Positions 45,541 to 59,023 of a DNA stretch of 64,000 bases are shown here, one piece after another. The notes under the pieces were generated by a model. The model saw nothing but the letters and a program-made list of their open reading frames with translations. It was not told the DNA's origin and searched no databases. Made by a program: the position numbers and the translations under genes. This stretch comes from Isoetes taiwanensis (Eukaryota; Streptophyta; Lycopodiopsida; Isoetales; Isoetaceae), in NCBI GenBank assembly GCA_021234155.1, contig JAJEKV010000109.1, positions 2,972,738 through 3,036,737 on the forward strand, written 5' to 3'. Numbering within the stretch: position 1 is the first letter of the stretch; every line of letters starts with the position of its first letter.

Positions 45541-46560
45541 GGAGCAAAAGTTTGGTTGCCAAGAAACTTTATTTGGTATGACAATGATGACGGTCGAGGG
45601 ATGACATGTCGCAGAGAGCTATAAACCCGGAATTAGTCATACGAGAAATCAAATGACCACGGATAGTCAGCTGGGCAACACCAGCGATGCAAAACCCGGG
45701 GGTGTCCACCTCTACCACCACAAGTCGAGGAGTTGATCAACAAGTTCTGGGGCGAGAACCCACCAAAAGTTCCAAAGGAGAAAAAGAAAGAAAGACATAG
45801 GAGAAGTGTAACTCCTTCAAGATCAAATCTGGATTCAACACCACTCCAGTGCAAACTACAGTGGCCGGTAACTCCGACAAGTCACGATGGTTCAATGATG
45901 GGGCGGAACTTGTGAGAAAGTACGTCGGCGGAGGAAAGAAAATATAGATATTGCTATGAGCAATGCGGAAAATAAAGAAGCGGGGGCGGTTCTGCGGAAG
46001 GGCGGATCAGGCATGGAGGCGAAGCATGGATTGATGAGATGGAAGAATTTGGCATCCCTATGGGATGAAGGATAAGGACATAGGAAGGTAGCAACGGCAA
46101 ATTTGAATGGTCCAGCGAGAATATGGTGGAAGGATATGCCAAATCTAATAAGCCCGAAAATAAACAATTGTAAGTTCAAAACTTTTCGGTGAAAGCATTT
46201 AGCAAGCACTATGTACCTCGAATACACATACAAGCGGTGATTCAACAATTTTATAGGTTGGATCAAGGAAACTTAGCAGTAATAAATATCTGAAAGAGTT
46301 CATGAGGCTACGATTAAATGTGCCAACAATAACAAAAAGAGCAAGTCGTAGATGGATATATTGAGGTTAAACCCCAACATCAAAGGGCTTGTCGCGGGCC
46401 ATAAACAAAAGCAGGTTAGGAAAGCTGAAGATAAAGCCTTAAGTTTTGAAGAAACTCCACAAAAAACACAGGCCAAAGCGAGCAACTATTCAAAGGACAA
46501 GTCAATAGCTCCCATACACTCCAAGGTAGCGGGGAAATCAGCACGCTAACCCGGCCGATT
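45541..46560 (+). pseudogene. gag: gag, copy 2, frame-broken
   Basis: Same gag as 5517-6690 but with many frame shifts. Recognisable pieces include GQ/GRF-like remains, GPARIWW in one frame and EDKALSFEETPQ near 46440. Typical differences are CAGTTCTCTGG to CGGTTCTGCGG and GACAGATCC to GGCGGATCA. It ends like copy 1 in CCAAGGTAG. No independent function can be inferred. Confidence 0.7.
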
Positions 46561-48117
46561 TCAAGGGAAAGAATGGCGGGAAGGGACCATCACGAAACCA
46601 ATCGACTCAAGGGTCTTCATCTGGCGGGTCAATCAAAAGGGTAAAAAGCATCTTTGTGGTGTTCCAATTAAATTTGTCTGTCCCCCCAAAATGTGTTTCC
46701 ATCCACCACTTTTGTGGTATAAAGAAATATAATTATGGCAGCTGTGCCGTTATTTAAGAATAAGTCCCAATTTTGGGGGGAAATTCTAATTTCAAAAACT
46801 AAAATTCAAATTCAAATTCCTATTCTTTGGCCCCTTCCTGTTCTTTGCCTCGTCTGTTCTTTGGCTCCCTCCAATCCATTGTGGATATGGATGTCAATGA
46901 GGTATCTGTCCACAGCTAGGCATTTGAAGACGGGAGAAAGCGAAAGAAGAACAGGAACAAGAAATGTTGAAGAAAAGGCGAGGAAAAGAAGAAGAAAAAA
47001 TTGGAGAAAACTACTTGAGGGTGGCGAGGAAGGATCCAGGTTCATCAAAGTGCAAAAGCGCGATAGCCGTGTTGTCCTTAATTTGCTTCGTCTTTCCGCC
47101 ATGCGGACCAAAGAATGGAGGATAGAAGAAAAAAAGAAATTTTACTTGATTTTTTTGAGGGGATAAAACATTGGAAAAATTCATAGGTGAAGAATTAAAA
47201 GGATTTGGGCGCCAAAGCATCGTTATAAAGAACCTCACGGGACTCCATACGGTAATCAAACTCTCTACCAGCAATGACTGCCTAGCACCAAGAATAGCTG
47301 CCTTGCAATATACGTACCATGTCCCGTCTGATTTGAAACAAGTGACAAAATCAGCCCGTGAGATCTTGAAAAGGTATTAGGTGTTCACCCAAGAAACACT
47401 GCAAAAAGGCAAAAAGAGGGAAGAATCGATTATAATGGTGGGAAATGGGTTTCTTACAAGAGGGGCTAAAAGATTCGATGCAATTTAGGATGAACATATA
47501 GAAAAGATTCAAAAAATTTTGGATTGAGAACACGAGTGTCTCCTAACACAAAAGGATGTTAGAACTAGAAGATTAGAGAGAAATGTAAAGAGAAGAATAT
47601 GCTGCCCACTATACGGAGGAATCACGGGTTAGTTTATTTACATTATTCATGTTTTCTTAGTTATGGTGCTTAGTGTGGTGGTGCATGTGGTGGTTATTGT
47701 GTTGTCAGTGGTGATTGTGGTGTCTCTGTATGCAACATGTGAATTGTGTGTAGTTGACTCTATGCGAAATGCAATATTTAATGTTTGGAATATTATTAGA
47801 ACATGGTGAGAATTAGTACTCCTTTCTTTGGGTGTGTGTGCGATCCTAAAAATATTTGAGAATGATAACTTGATCACGAGATACAAAATTTTTGTTGAAT
47901 AAAGACAATTTTTTTATCGGTTCAAACTTTGACTTCATTGGAAAGTATGATATATTAAAAAAGGATCTTACAAAATTTGGCTTTACAAAATTTGGCTTTC
48001 CATTGAAAGCTCTGCCAAAGAACTAAATTTTACATGCATGATTTCCTAAACGGCGAAATCTTTGGTATGGTGGCTTTCGGCGGTGCATCAAAATTATTGT
48101 TTTTTGCACTAAAGCAT

Positions 48118-48444
48118 CTAAGCTTTACTGCGGTCATCCCGAATTTTGCGGGATGAGGTTTGCCGGTTCTGCATCCCCTTGGTAAAGTACATGCGCCAAT
48201 AAAACCATTTGTTCTGCAGAGGTCGGAGGCGGACAAGTGACGAGAGAATAAATATACGGCTGCCCTTCGCGGCATATGCTATAAGCTCATGGACTCTGTC
48301 TAAGAGCTCTCTTCTGTCAATCGACTCCAAGCATAGCCATTGAAGGCCCGACATCGAGTCGTTGTATGCCTTTAGGTTGGATCCGAAATCGGCAAAGAAG
48401 GTGGATTTAGGCATATCCACCTTGAGAGATTGATCCGCGACCAC
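48118..48444 (-). pseudogene. Antisense intronic ORF, copy 2
   Basis: Matches the hypothetical minus-strand frame 8085-8507. DQSLKVDMPKSTFFADF and GRELLDRVHEL-like segments survive, but the sequence after RIFILSSLVR changes frame. Same caveat on sequence quality. Confidence 0.4.
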
Positions 48445-48719
48445 CTGTTTAACATGTCTTGCCGAATGCCCTCCTCGCTCACCCTACAATAGCCGTAGTG
48501 ATCTCACGAACATCCCTCCTACCATGTTCTTAGGAATGAACTTGTTGTTCAGTGGGAATGAAATCAAAAATCAGGCGTAGGAGCGGATTTAGGACCCGGA
48601 TCCTTTTTCTAATGATTAGAAGAGGAATGTAATTATTATCATGGTGTCACAATTTGAAGTGTTTATGAGGCTTGGGCTAGGCGGGATTTTTATGTCGGGG
48701 CCGAAATAGGATAAAAGTG

Positions 48720-49440
48720 ATGTGATGTGATGTGTGTGGTGTCCGTGATGGTGTGGTGTGGTGTCGTGATGGTGTGGTGTGGTGTGGTGTGGTGTGGGTT
48801 GCGTTATGTCCATGGTGTCATGTGGGTGTGTGCATGTTAATGTATGATATGTGTGGATTCAATTTTATTTATTCTCCCCCCCACACCACACCCCATCCAC
48901 CACCATAGACTACACCACATCTTTCGACCACCACATTACCACCACATGCACACATCCCCGCCACACCCCCCTCCACCACCACCACCACACTCCACCACCA
49001 CCACATCACACCACAATCCACAACACCACACACCACACCACCACCCACCCCCACCACCTCCACCACACCACCCGACCACCACACCCCCACCACCACACTC
49101 CACCACACCACATCCATACCCACCACACACCACTACACCACCACCACCACCCCCCCCACCACCCACCACTCCCCCACCCCCCCCCCCCACCACCACCACC
49201 TCCACCACTCCACCACCCCCCCCCCACCCACCACCACCACCACCACTCCACCCCCACCACCACACTCCACCACCACTCCCACTCCATCATTTGGTGTATG
49301 GTGTGTAGTAAAATAATGGTGTGTGGTGGGAATATCGTCATGGTGTGTGGACTTAGTATACATCACTAAGGTGCTTCGTTGGGTGAATATGATGAGTGTG
49401 GGGCATGGTATAGTGCATGGTTTTGGTGTGGTATACACAT
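48720..49440 (+). repeat. GT/CA microsatellite, copy 2
   Basis: Same three-block order as copy 1 (GT-rich, then C/A-only from about 48880 to 49285, then GT-rich), but shorter and with longer pure C runs, for example near 49180 and 49217. Length differences between the copies are expected for such repeats or from sequencing. Confidence 0.9.
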
Positions 49441-49989
49441 CTAAGGTTTAGTGTTCATTTCATGCGAGATGCTATTGTTCAAGGGTTTACGGACCAACAT
49501 CGAGAAATTAAGATTATCTTCGAGCTTTTGAGAAGCTAAAACCACGGTTTGTTGTGAAATTGAAGGACTTCAATAGTTGTTGTTGTTGCATTGACCGCGT
49601 GAGGATGCAAATGCTAGTGGATGGACTCAATGGGATGAGAACCAAACATCAGAAGAATTGCACTTGCACTGCGATGTTTGTAGATCACATGAACTTGGTC
49701 AATGCGAGGGCACACCGGCATAAAATTACAAGTCAGGGGAAGCTTGTGGAGATCTATATTGTGTCCAAAAGTGGAATTAGATGAGTTTCACAAGAAAAAG
49801 CGTGCATCCTTGGAAATTGTGGTTGTGTGGAATCAAGAAGTTTCAGACTGTCCCATGGAAGAGTGGCATTAGGAAAGTGAAATGGGAGTACATTGACTAT
49901 GAAAAAGACAGCGTCTGAGTTACAGTAGGAGGCCCGACTCATCGATTACAATGAGGCAGAACCCAAGGAGCTTGTGGATAAAACTGAAT

Positions 49990-52900
49990 GGGGTTTCCAC
50001 TTGATTCTGACCCAAAAATTGGGGCTTTTGCCTGCATAAGGTAAACCATCCCTCCATTTTGGTAGATAAGATTCGGGGCTCATCTGCGGGCTTACTGCTC
50101 CACATAGTATAAATCATTCCCAAAAAGGGGCAATAGAGTAGGTAAGGCATTAGCGAGGGAAGATCGGCATCTAAAACAAGCTGAGTGCCATCGGTGCTAT
50201 CAAGTAAATTGAAAGCTTGCTATGTTAGGCGGGCGAGGGGACGAGGAATGCAGGTGGGCAGGAAAAATTCATCTGATCTGGCGTGGTCAGATTCACCCAT
50301 GGAAGCCTCTCAGATGGAAGAAGCGGCAAGTAGTAAGCGAAAAAGATTTAGTTGCAAATAAAAATTAGCGAGAAACGAAGCAAATCTATATGAGGTTTTG
50401 GTAGAAGCTATAATGGAAGAGAAATGGAAGCTGACGCTTCACAAAAGGGGATATCTCATCTAAGCATAGAGGCTAAAAAGCTGTCTCCACAAACTCTGAT
50501 ACTACAAAAACCTTGGAAGAAGAAGGCGAACAACAACGCAAAATCATATTTCGGTTAGTGGCGGTGCAAGGAGTAATGCAAGGGAGGCTTGGAAAAAGCG
50601 GCGACACAATAGCAAGAATCAACAAGCCTACATTCTCGGAATGGATAAAACGGTGTGCCAAAAGAAACGACCCGAGTCCAGGGAGTAGATCGACACTTAA
50701 AGCAGTAGAAGCGGGTTTTACCCAAGATCACGGGCAAATTAAATATAGGCCAGCACTGAAAAAAAAGGCTGAAAGTGTTGGAAATATAGAAGTAGAAGAG
50801 GAGTCGACTTTCCCATAGCGAGAGATAGACCACGGTATGTATGTAAAAGTGGTGGAGAATTTGGTATCACGCTCTGTTATAGGATTCTTCTGGGGAGGAT
50901 TCTAGACTTGCATAAACTAAATTACATTTGTCAACACACTTAAAAGGTTAGGTTTTCCTCGGCCATGAATCCTAAAAGGCACTAGGTGGCAATTTCTTCC
51001 CTCATTTTATTCCATGGCGAACCACGATAGATAAGATGGTGGCTCGTGCTGTGAACAACTACGGGGGAATACATCTTATACCAATATTATTCTCCTAGCT
51101 TCTCCCCCCATCAAATGTCGGCAATTAAGATCCCATGCTGGTTGGAAGTCGAACACCTACCTCGGACATCTTGATACGAGTTTTAAAGGTTATTGCTAAC
51201 ACAATAGGCTTATATCTCACATTCCATAGCGAGGAGGGCCAAGGATTTGTGTCGCAATTCCGACAAAGTGCGAGCATACCCAGAGGGTGATAGTTAATAG
51301 TGGCAATTGCTCTTTCAAAATTCCCTTGAAGTTGACTAACAAATGGGAAATATCTGAGAATGTTTCCGGATCTAAAAATTGAAGAATTTTGGAAGAGAAC
51401 CCCACAAGCAAGATCTAAAGAAGAAATGAGCTCTCGACATCGGGCACATAATGATAATCCTCATGTTCCCCCCACAAGTTACGGGGTCCCCAGCGAGCCA
51501 CCCCTTTGTTCTGTAACAATTACCCCATTTGCTCCAAGTGGGGGAATGAAACTCCCTAACACCCAGCAATCGACATCTCCAACCAAAAACCCCATGAGAT
51601 CCTATCATCTCTACAAGCTGCTTTGGGGCTGCGTCAAATCCAGAGAAAGGTCAAACTTGGGAAGTGGGGGGGCAAAAGGAGAACCAAGAAATATTGCTCG
51701 GCGGAGGGCCTGCCAAAAGTCCCCCCCCTCGGATGTCTCTCGGCCTCAAATCGTCCTACAAGGTAAACAATCCCTTCTCTCGGTACATTAAAGAAATAAT
51801 GAATTGAGGAGGAGCCTTTGCGAGAAAAAGGTGAAAGTACTTCGAGGAGATATTGTAGTATGTGGAGTTGGCGGCTATAGAGTGCCCTCCACCACATAAG
51901 AATCGGTGGGCGAGACCTCCCCATGCGGAAGGTGAGAATGGGATGGGCGAAGACCCCCCAATGTAACAGGGAAAAAAAATAAAAAGGAAAAGCGTAATAA
52001 AGCAGATGGGGCCGGGGAACATGAAAAGGAAGAAAAGGGTCTCCAAACATCTTCCAATGAATCATAAGATCCTAAAATTTTGGAATATCGGGGAGTAAAA
52101 TCCTCGGAATACAAGAAAAGCGATTATCAAACACAATCAAGCATATAAATCGGGGCGTAATATGCCTCTGGGAGCATAAGTGTAAGCGGGGGAGATACAT
52201 GAATTGTTCAACACAATAGGTAAAGAATCGTGGGTATCATTTGCGATAAAGATACCTCTAGTGCGAGGCACTTTGATGCTGGAAGAAGGGCGTAAAAGTA
52301 TGTGATTCCGCGGTGAAGCGGAGGTTTGGTAGGTGGGCTATAATTCTATGGCAACATGAAGGTAGAATATATGGGGTGCGGTGAATATTTATACCCCTAA
52401 CAACCCGAGGCTGAGAGGTGCTTTATGGGCCACTCTCGGACATAAATTGAAAAGCTTTGGAAGTGGGGTAGCTTGGCTCATGGCGAGGATTTTAATATGG
52501 TGGGGCGGTGAGGATAGACAAGGGGTGTTGTCGGAAATAGTACCTGAGGTTAGAAAGTTGATTGGAGTAAATTGGTAGAGGATATGGGTGGTGGGCGGAG
52601 ATAAAGGGATTTACATGGTGCAATGGATGGTTTGAGGAGCAGGGGAGGGCGTGCATAAGACCACGATAGATGCTATATGAATGGCGTGGCTTTCTCCATC
52701 CTCCCAAATCTTCAAAGATCCAATCAATTAAAGAATGTTATCTCGATCATAATCCACGGTGATATCTACTAAGAAATGTCGATTTAGCACTTCTAAAAGC
52801 GATTATTCAAATTAAATACGGTATTTGAAAGACCCAGATTTTGTGGAGTCACGCAAAAGCATATGGCAAAGCGGCTTTTTAGTACAGGTTACAGTATGGA

Positions 52901-55900
52901 AACCATGATGTGACTCACATCAAATATAAAAACTTCATGCAAAAATTTGGGGTAGAGCAAAAGTGCAAAAAAGAAGGGAAGGTGGATATCCTTTATGGCC
53001 AACTCCTCTCACTTAGAGCATTGGGCCCCAATGATGGGTAGGAGGAGAAAAGGATAATAGAGCAGATAAAGACAATAGAAAGAGGTCAAGATAGTTGAAA
53101 ATAGATGTAAAGCGAGGATTGACCTGGCTAAAAGAAGGCGATAAATGCACACAGTTCTTCTTCAAGACAACTTAAGAAAAAAGATATCCTCTACGTTATC
53201 ATCCATCACTCATAACGATGGGTCAATTCTCAATTCTCGAGGGGAGATCTCAAAAGGTATTTATATGACCATTTCAAAAGCTTTCTTTGGAGAACACAAT
53301 TTACCATTTCAAGAGACTTTTCGAAGAGCTGGTGGTCTCAAAAAGTCTCATAGATAATAGACTCTAGTCGGACCAAGACATACTAAGTCTTCCCTCTCTA
53401 TAGAGGACCTTCAAAGGCCACCTTTCTCTTGGCTAAAAATAAATGTCGGTATGGATGGAATTCCCATAGAATTCTATCAAAGCATTGGGAATGGGTCAAG
53501 AAGGATATCTTCTCTACTTATCAGACTTTATGCAAGTTGAAAATCTAAATCCAAGATTGAACACATGATGTATTTCCTTAGTCCCCAAGAGTAAGGAGCC
53601 AAGCACTATCAGCGATTGGAGACCCATCACACTTCTATCTGCGTTCTATAAGATCATAGCTAAGGCTATGGCGAGAAAGATTAAGCCAATTCTAGGTGAA
53701 GGCATCTCACAAGCCCAATCGGCTTTCTACGGTAGGAGTATCACGAGCAATGTCGGCTGACATTTGAAGGTTTACATTGGGCTAGAAAAACAAGACAAAA
53801 GGTGGCCTATCTAAAGCTAGACTTTACCAAAGCTTATGGCGATTATCGGATGGAGTTTTACGCACAAAATGATGCTCAAGTTGGGTTGTGGAAATATTTT
53901 TTCTGAAGGGGCCATGAAACTTAGCGATCTGCTTTCGAGCTTTGTCTTATTCCAAGGTGATCCCTCTCCAATTTTTGATATAAAGGGGGCATCGGGCAAA
54001 GGTGCCCCTTGCCCCATTCCTCTTCAATATTACTTGAAGCTGTTGTCACAAATATTCGCAAGCCTCTGCGCCGACGGTATGATTCGGGGACTACAAATGT
54101 TGGGGTGGCTCTCAACAAATATGTATGTAACCAATCTTGAGATGACACTTTTCTATTCATAGGGCGAGGAAGATAACTTTTGTCATGTCGCGGGTAAATT
54201 GCTAAAGCGTCCTCAATAGCCTCGGATTGTCTCATAAATTGGAAAAAATGCGATCACGGTGGCCTTTGGAAGACCCGCATCTGCATGCTTGACAATCCTA
54301 CCATGGAAAATAATCGAGGGTGAGCATTCCAACTTGCTAGGTATTCAGTGGGCATTAATATAAGCTAATGCACAAATATGGGACGAAATCTTTGCTAGGC
54401 CTTCAGAAACACTTAAATTGGTGGAAGGTGGCAAAGCTATCACTTGCGGGGCCGGATCACAGTGGCAAAACATGTGTTAAGCAACACTCATGTCTATCGT
54501 CATCAATTCTCACGGCCCCAAAGGAGAAGGCACAAGAGCTAGAAGGGTTAATCCACAACCCGTGCTGGGAGGAGCGAAGAAGGGGCGATGGTCAAAAATA
54601 AGCTTGGTGGAAGTGCAAAGAGAGATAAGGCGAAGGAGGAAGTGGAATGGTCGACATATCATTCTGAGGACAAAGTATTATTGCCAAATTCATATGGATG
54701 ATCCTCGAGAAAAGTGGGAAGAGGTATGCACCTCATCAGCCAGGCCCTATTAGCTTCATGTAAGCATGGCATAGTAAGCCCTCAGTTAAAGTCTCACTTC
54801 CATGGTCCTCTTTTTTTTATCTTAAGCCATGTAAGAAAGCATCTCCATTTCTAAAGGGTTTAATTTAGAAGTTGGCAAGTCATAAAAAACTTTTTACACT
54901 TGACATCAACAAGTTTGAAGCGAGAACTTCTCCTCCATGGTGGGTACCCGGTGCTCTTGCATAACAAACAAGGCCCCTTAGGCATGGTAGGCTGATGCAA
55001 GGATCGTAAAGAGGTGGAAAAATTGTGGAATTGATTCATTGCCCAATGGTACAAGGGAGGGCAATTAGTAAGTTAAGGTAAGAATTTCAGGGTTTGTTTT
55101 GCCTTAAAGGGCCTTGAGACAAAACAATATGGGAAAGTGTGGCTACAATACTCCCAAACACTATAACTACAGGAGAGCAAAATCCATGGGTTACGCACCA
55201 CGAGATTCACCTAACAAGTTTGTTAAATCAAAGTTACTGAAGATTGAGGACTAAGGGTGTACTCCCAATATCTACCAAATGGGAACTAGTGATCAGAGGA
55301 AAACCTAAAAAATATCTGGAAGATGCATGGCGAGAAATATCTGCCCCACGGATAAACTTTTCCTTTGGCAAAGTGATACGGGGGTTCAAGGGTCAATCAA
55401 CTAGTCAAATGGGACAATAAAGTCAGCCCACTATGCCCCATTTGTGAGGTTGAGCGCAAAGAATCCATTGAACATTGTCTGGTGGAATGTGAGCTGCAAA
55501 GTAGTATGGGCATGGAGCCTGGATCCTTTGAATGCAGATTGCAGGTACCAAGGAACTGTTGTTGGGTATCCTTCCTAGATTGGGGCACCACGAAGAAGGT
55601 GGCCTTCCATATAGCTAGAGCCTGGACAATCTGGTCAAAATGGAAAAGCGAAATGCCTTAGTCTTCAAAGAGGGATCAAGAGGTCAAATCACCAAATCGT
55701 GGCTTCTACATACGATACTGGAAGGCTAAAAAATTCAGGCTAGTGTTTGAGAAGCGAAGAAGAAGTAAAGGTTGAAATATGGAACTCCTACCTAAGTCTA
55801 CACTAGAACGTCCAAAAGAGAGCCATGTAGCTATCCCCATCCAGATTTGCAGATGGGTGCACCTACCATGTGGCTGTGTATCGTTCTCTTAAAGTAAATA

Positions 55901-55930
55901 AAAGTCAATTTTTTTATCCTAAAAAAGAAA
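49990..55930 (+). mobile_element. LINE, copy 2
   Basis: Counterpart of 10095-16050. ORF1 pieces (VENLVSRSVIG in the region near 50850), endonuclease pieces near 52400, RT pieces near 53830-54170 and zf-RVT remains near 55430 can be followed, all frame-broken. The inherited stops TAA (near 53172) and TGA (near 53567) match copy 1. The A-run at the 3' end lies near 55921. Confidence 0.8.
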
Positions 55931-57216
55931 CAAGCAATGTAGAGAGTTGAAAGGATAAACTATGAAATAAGAGAGTACATGGTGTGGTACACAATATTAT
56001 CCCTCTTGTAACCTGCATTGCTATATTGATTTATTTGGATCTAGTCTTCGAATCCATGGTGCTTGTGATTCTGAGGAGCTTATCAAACTATGGAACACAT
56101 TTCAATGGAAAAGGTATAGTTTCATATGCCAATCCACGGTTTGTCTCTTATAATGCACAATTTTGAACTTTCCAAATGCTAAAGAAATAGGACAACTCTA
56201 TAGTGTGCTTGATGTTGATAACATATTGATGTGGAACAAGCATCTAGACCACAGCCTTGAGGATGTGGATAACAAGCACTTAAATGTGGTAGGTCAGAGT
56301 TAGGTGATAATATATAATATAGGAATAAATTGCTCTTTTTTTGCCATCCCTAGTGGATGGCATATCAATGGGATAACAAATTAATGCAGGGCCATGATAT
56401 CATTACCAGATTGTGGGCGACTTGATAAACAAGGCACAATATACTATCGAACTTTCTTGGCTTCAAACGCACAAGTATGCAAGTGGCTTCCCTCTTTTCG
56501 GATGAAGCATGGTAGCATGTTCGTCAATTGAATAAATATTTGCAAATGGGAAAAGACGTCAAAAAGGCATTGGCGTTGTGAAGTTGAAAGCAACGCATGT
56601 TGATCAATCGAATAAATGCTTCCCAATGGGAAAGAGTTACTTCACAGGCATTGCCATTGTAAAGAAGTTGAAACCACTGTGGAAGGTTCATAAAGTTGAA
56701 ACCACTGGAAGGGTTCATAGTGTACAATATGCTGATCTTCTTATACAACATACAATCTTTTTTCCCAAATAATAGTGACACCATTGTACTTTCATAGTAA
56801 ACATGGGATCTTCATCTCTGGCACATAGAATGCCTTTGAGGCTCTGACATCTCAATTATTTTTGGTTCTATGATACCATCTCAGTTAAATTGAAAGATGC
56901 CCAGGTAAAAATGTTTTGTGCCCCTCATTTTCATCCTCATAATTGGCATCACAAATGATGCCCACCAGTTCAATGCTATGGCCTAAAACTATCATCTAAG
57001 ACTCAATGCAAAAGAATACAACCATAACTAGGTGATGGCCTAAAACTATCATATAAGACTCAATAAACACAAAAGCAACAAAAGTTGGAAAGATTGCTAC
57101 AATCTTTTCATCCCATAATAATTTTCATGATCAATGACGTGTAGATATCACCTAAAGGATATGCAAAACTTGATAAAGACATGAGCAGCATACAGAAAAG
57201 AATTATGGTGTAGATG

Positions 57217-57396
57217 GCGTCTGGCCCGGGGACGTTACCCTGAAAAAAAAAATTGAGAGATAGCCAATAGAAAATCTGCCGAAGGTGTCGTTACTGAAAA
57301 AATTTGAGAGACGATGAAAATCTTAGGGTGTCGCCTTGGCTACGCTAAAACGACTAACCCCTTCGAATGCTGTCAAAACGCCGGGAGCGTTATCGC
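57217..57396 (+). mobile_element. Fold-back element, copy 2, badly scrambled
   Basis: Left-arm pieces (GGACGTTACC, TGAAAAAAAA) are present, but the right arm no longer mirrors the left: CCTTGGCTACGCTAAAACGA replaces the expected complement. The flanks remain alignable. A hairpin this long is hard to sequence, which may explain the local scrambling. Confidence 0.55.
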
Positions 57397-57399
57397 CAC

Positions 57400-58180
57400 T
57401 GCGCCCGTTCTAGAGGTTTGCTCCGAGGCGGATCGAGATCTTAGAAGCGAGTTGCCGGGATCAGGATTTTAGAAGGCGGATTCTTAAGCGAGAAAAGGCC
57501 GGATCTTAGAAACGAAAAAGAGCCGGATCAAAGTTGAGGTTTATCTAAAAACTGGCGAGCGCCGAGGCGTAGGAGGAGAATGAAGCAAAGCGTAGAAGTT
57601 TTCTTGGCAGCTATGGCGGTATTTTTGGCGGGAGAGTGGCTATGGCGGTTGGTGACTGGCGGGAATTTTTTGGATTCTTGAGCTCTGGTTTGAACTCAAG
57701 CTTTGAGCTCTAGCTTTTGGGCTCAAGCTTTTTAGCCTATTTACAAGCATGCGAAACTCATTCTGACAAAACTCACCATTTGGCATCCGGCAGTAATACT
57801 TTCTGTTGGTATCTGCGAAACTACATTCTCTGTGAAGCATGAAGAAACCTGATAAAGCAATTTATTCGGGAAGAGCTCCAGTGAAACCTGATGAAGTCCG
57901 GCAAACCCCATTACCTCCAAATGAGGAAATCTGCGAAAGCCGGGATTAGGAAATCTTTTGAAAGCGTGTGCGAGATTGCTACAATGTACGAAACATGCTA
58001 ACCGTAATTCTTGGCGGGTAAGAAAACCAGCGAATCCCCTAGGATTATTTATGCGGTTTTCCAGTTATCTAGGGTGTTATAAGGGATCTCCATAATTTTC
58101 CAATCGCAGGCATGTATTTACTAGGTGACAAACCAGCGGTTGGTCATCTGGCCTGTAAACGACGAGAACCGGGGCGTTAA
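57400..58180 (+). mobile_element. TTAA-flanked TIR element, copy 2
   Basis: The right end GAACCGGGGCGTTAA (to 58180) is intact. The left end reads CACTGCGCCCGTTCTAGAGG where copy 1 has TTAACGCCCCGGTTCGAGG. The interior is strongly altered. Confidence 0.55.
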
Positions 58181-58360
58181 GGTTCTTTTTAAAGATAGTC
58201 AGTGAAAAAAGATTATGCTCAAAATCTATGTAAACAATGATCTCTAATGAAGAGAAAGAACAAGGCTTGGCCCATTCAGCCGCACCAAGTTACTTGTACA
58301 ACTGGCTCATATACAAGTAGTAAGATGACAAGAATGATAGGACATTGCCATACATCTGTC

Positions 58361-58520
58361 TCTATCTATCTCATGGGGGCAAAGGTGCTTAGGAGGGGTT
58401 TTGGTCTGGACTTGAATAGTAAGATGAAGACAACTGAAGATGTCTATCTATCTCATGGGGCAAAAAGGTGCTTGGGAGGTTTTGGTCTAGACTTGAATAG
58501 TAGATGAAGACAACTGAAGA
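58361..58520 (+). repeat. 76-bp tandem duplication, copy 2
   Basis: Same two-unit tandem as 18521-18672, with extra bases in the G and A runs (TCATGGGGGCAAAGG and GGGGCAAAAAGG). Confidence 0.75.
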
Positions 58521-59023
58521 TGGCAAGGCACCGCACTATGCTTGCACTCATGCTTAGTCTGGGCAAATGCTTGATCCAAGACAAAGCACCACCGAAACAA
58601 TCTGAGTAAAATAATTTGGGTGGCACAAAAGGCGACATTAATGAAACCAAAATTGGGGGTTAAACAGAATGAAACAAAATGCCGTAATGGTAAAATGGCG
58701 CTATGGATAAGAAGAAGAAGCAATTTTATGGATAAGAAAGAAGAGGCATATTTTATTAACTAGGGGTTTAAACATGACGATGGAAATTATATTTTATGGA
58801 GGCACACGCCAAATAATGGTGGAGAATACAAGGAATATAGCAAGAAGAATATGCTAGGCTATTCCTGAATTAAATGGAGTGGTTTGTTTGCATTTCATTT
58901 GGGCTATTTTATTACTATTGTATTTATTTTTGCTTTACCCTCAATATAAAGGGAACTCGGTGCAAAACTAGACGTCTCTTCCTTTTCTATAAATAAATGA
59001 CTCTAATGGAGGTTGTTGGTGGC

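Larger units (their letters stand above)
46860..50035 (+). pseudogene. Transposon-like gene, copy 2
   Basis: Counterpart of 6933-10095. Short pieces survive (EKFIGEELK near 47175, VKLKDFNSCCC-like near 49560, VDGLNGMR near 49616). The exon borders are recognisable, but the frame is shifted every few dozen codons. The intron contains the antisense frame (48118-48444) and the microsatellite. Confidence 0.6.

Noticed and set aside
48844-49341. The same repeat-coded frames in copy 2
   Set aside because: Microsatellite artefact, as in copy 1.
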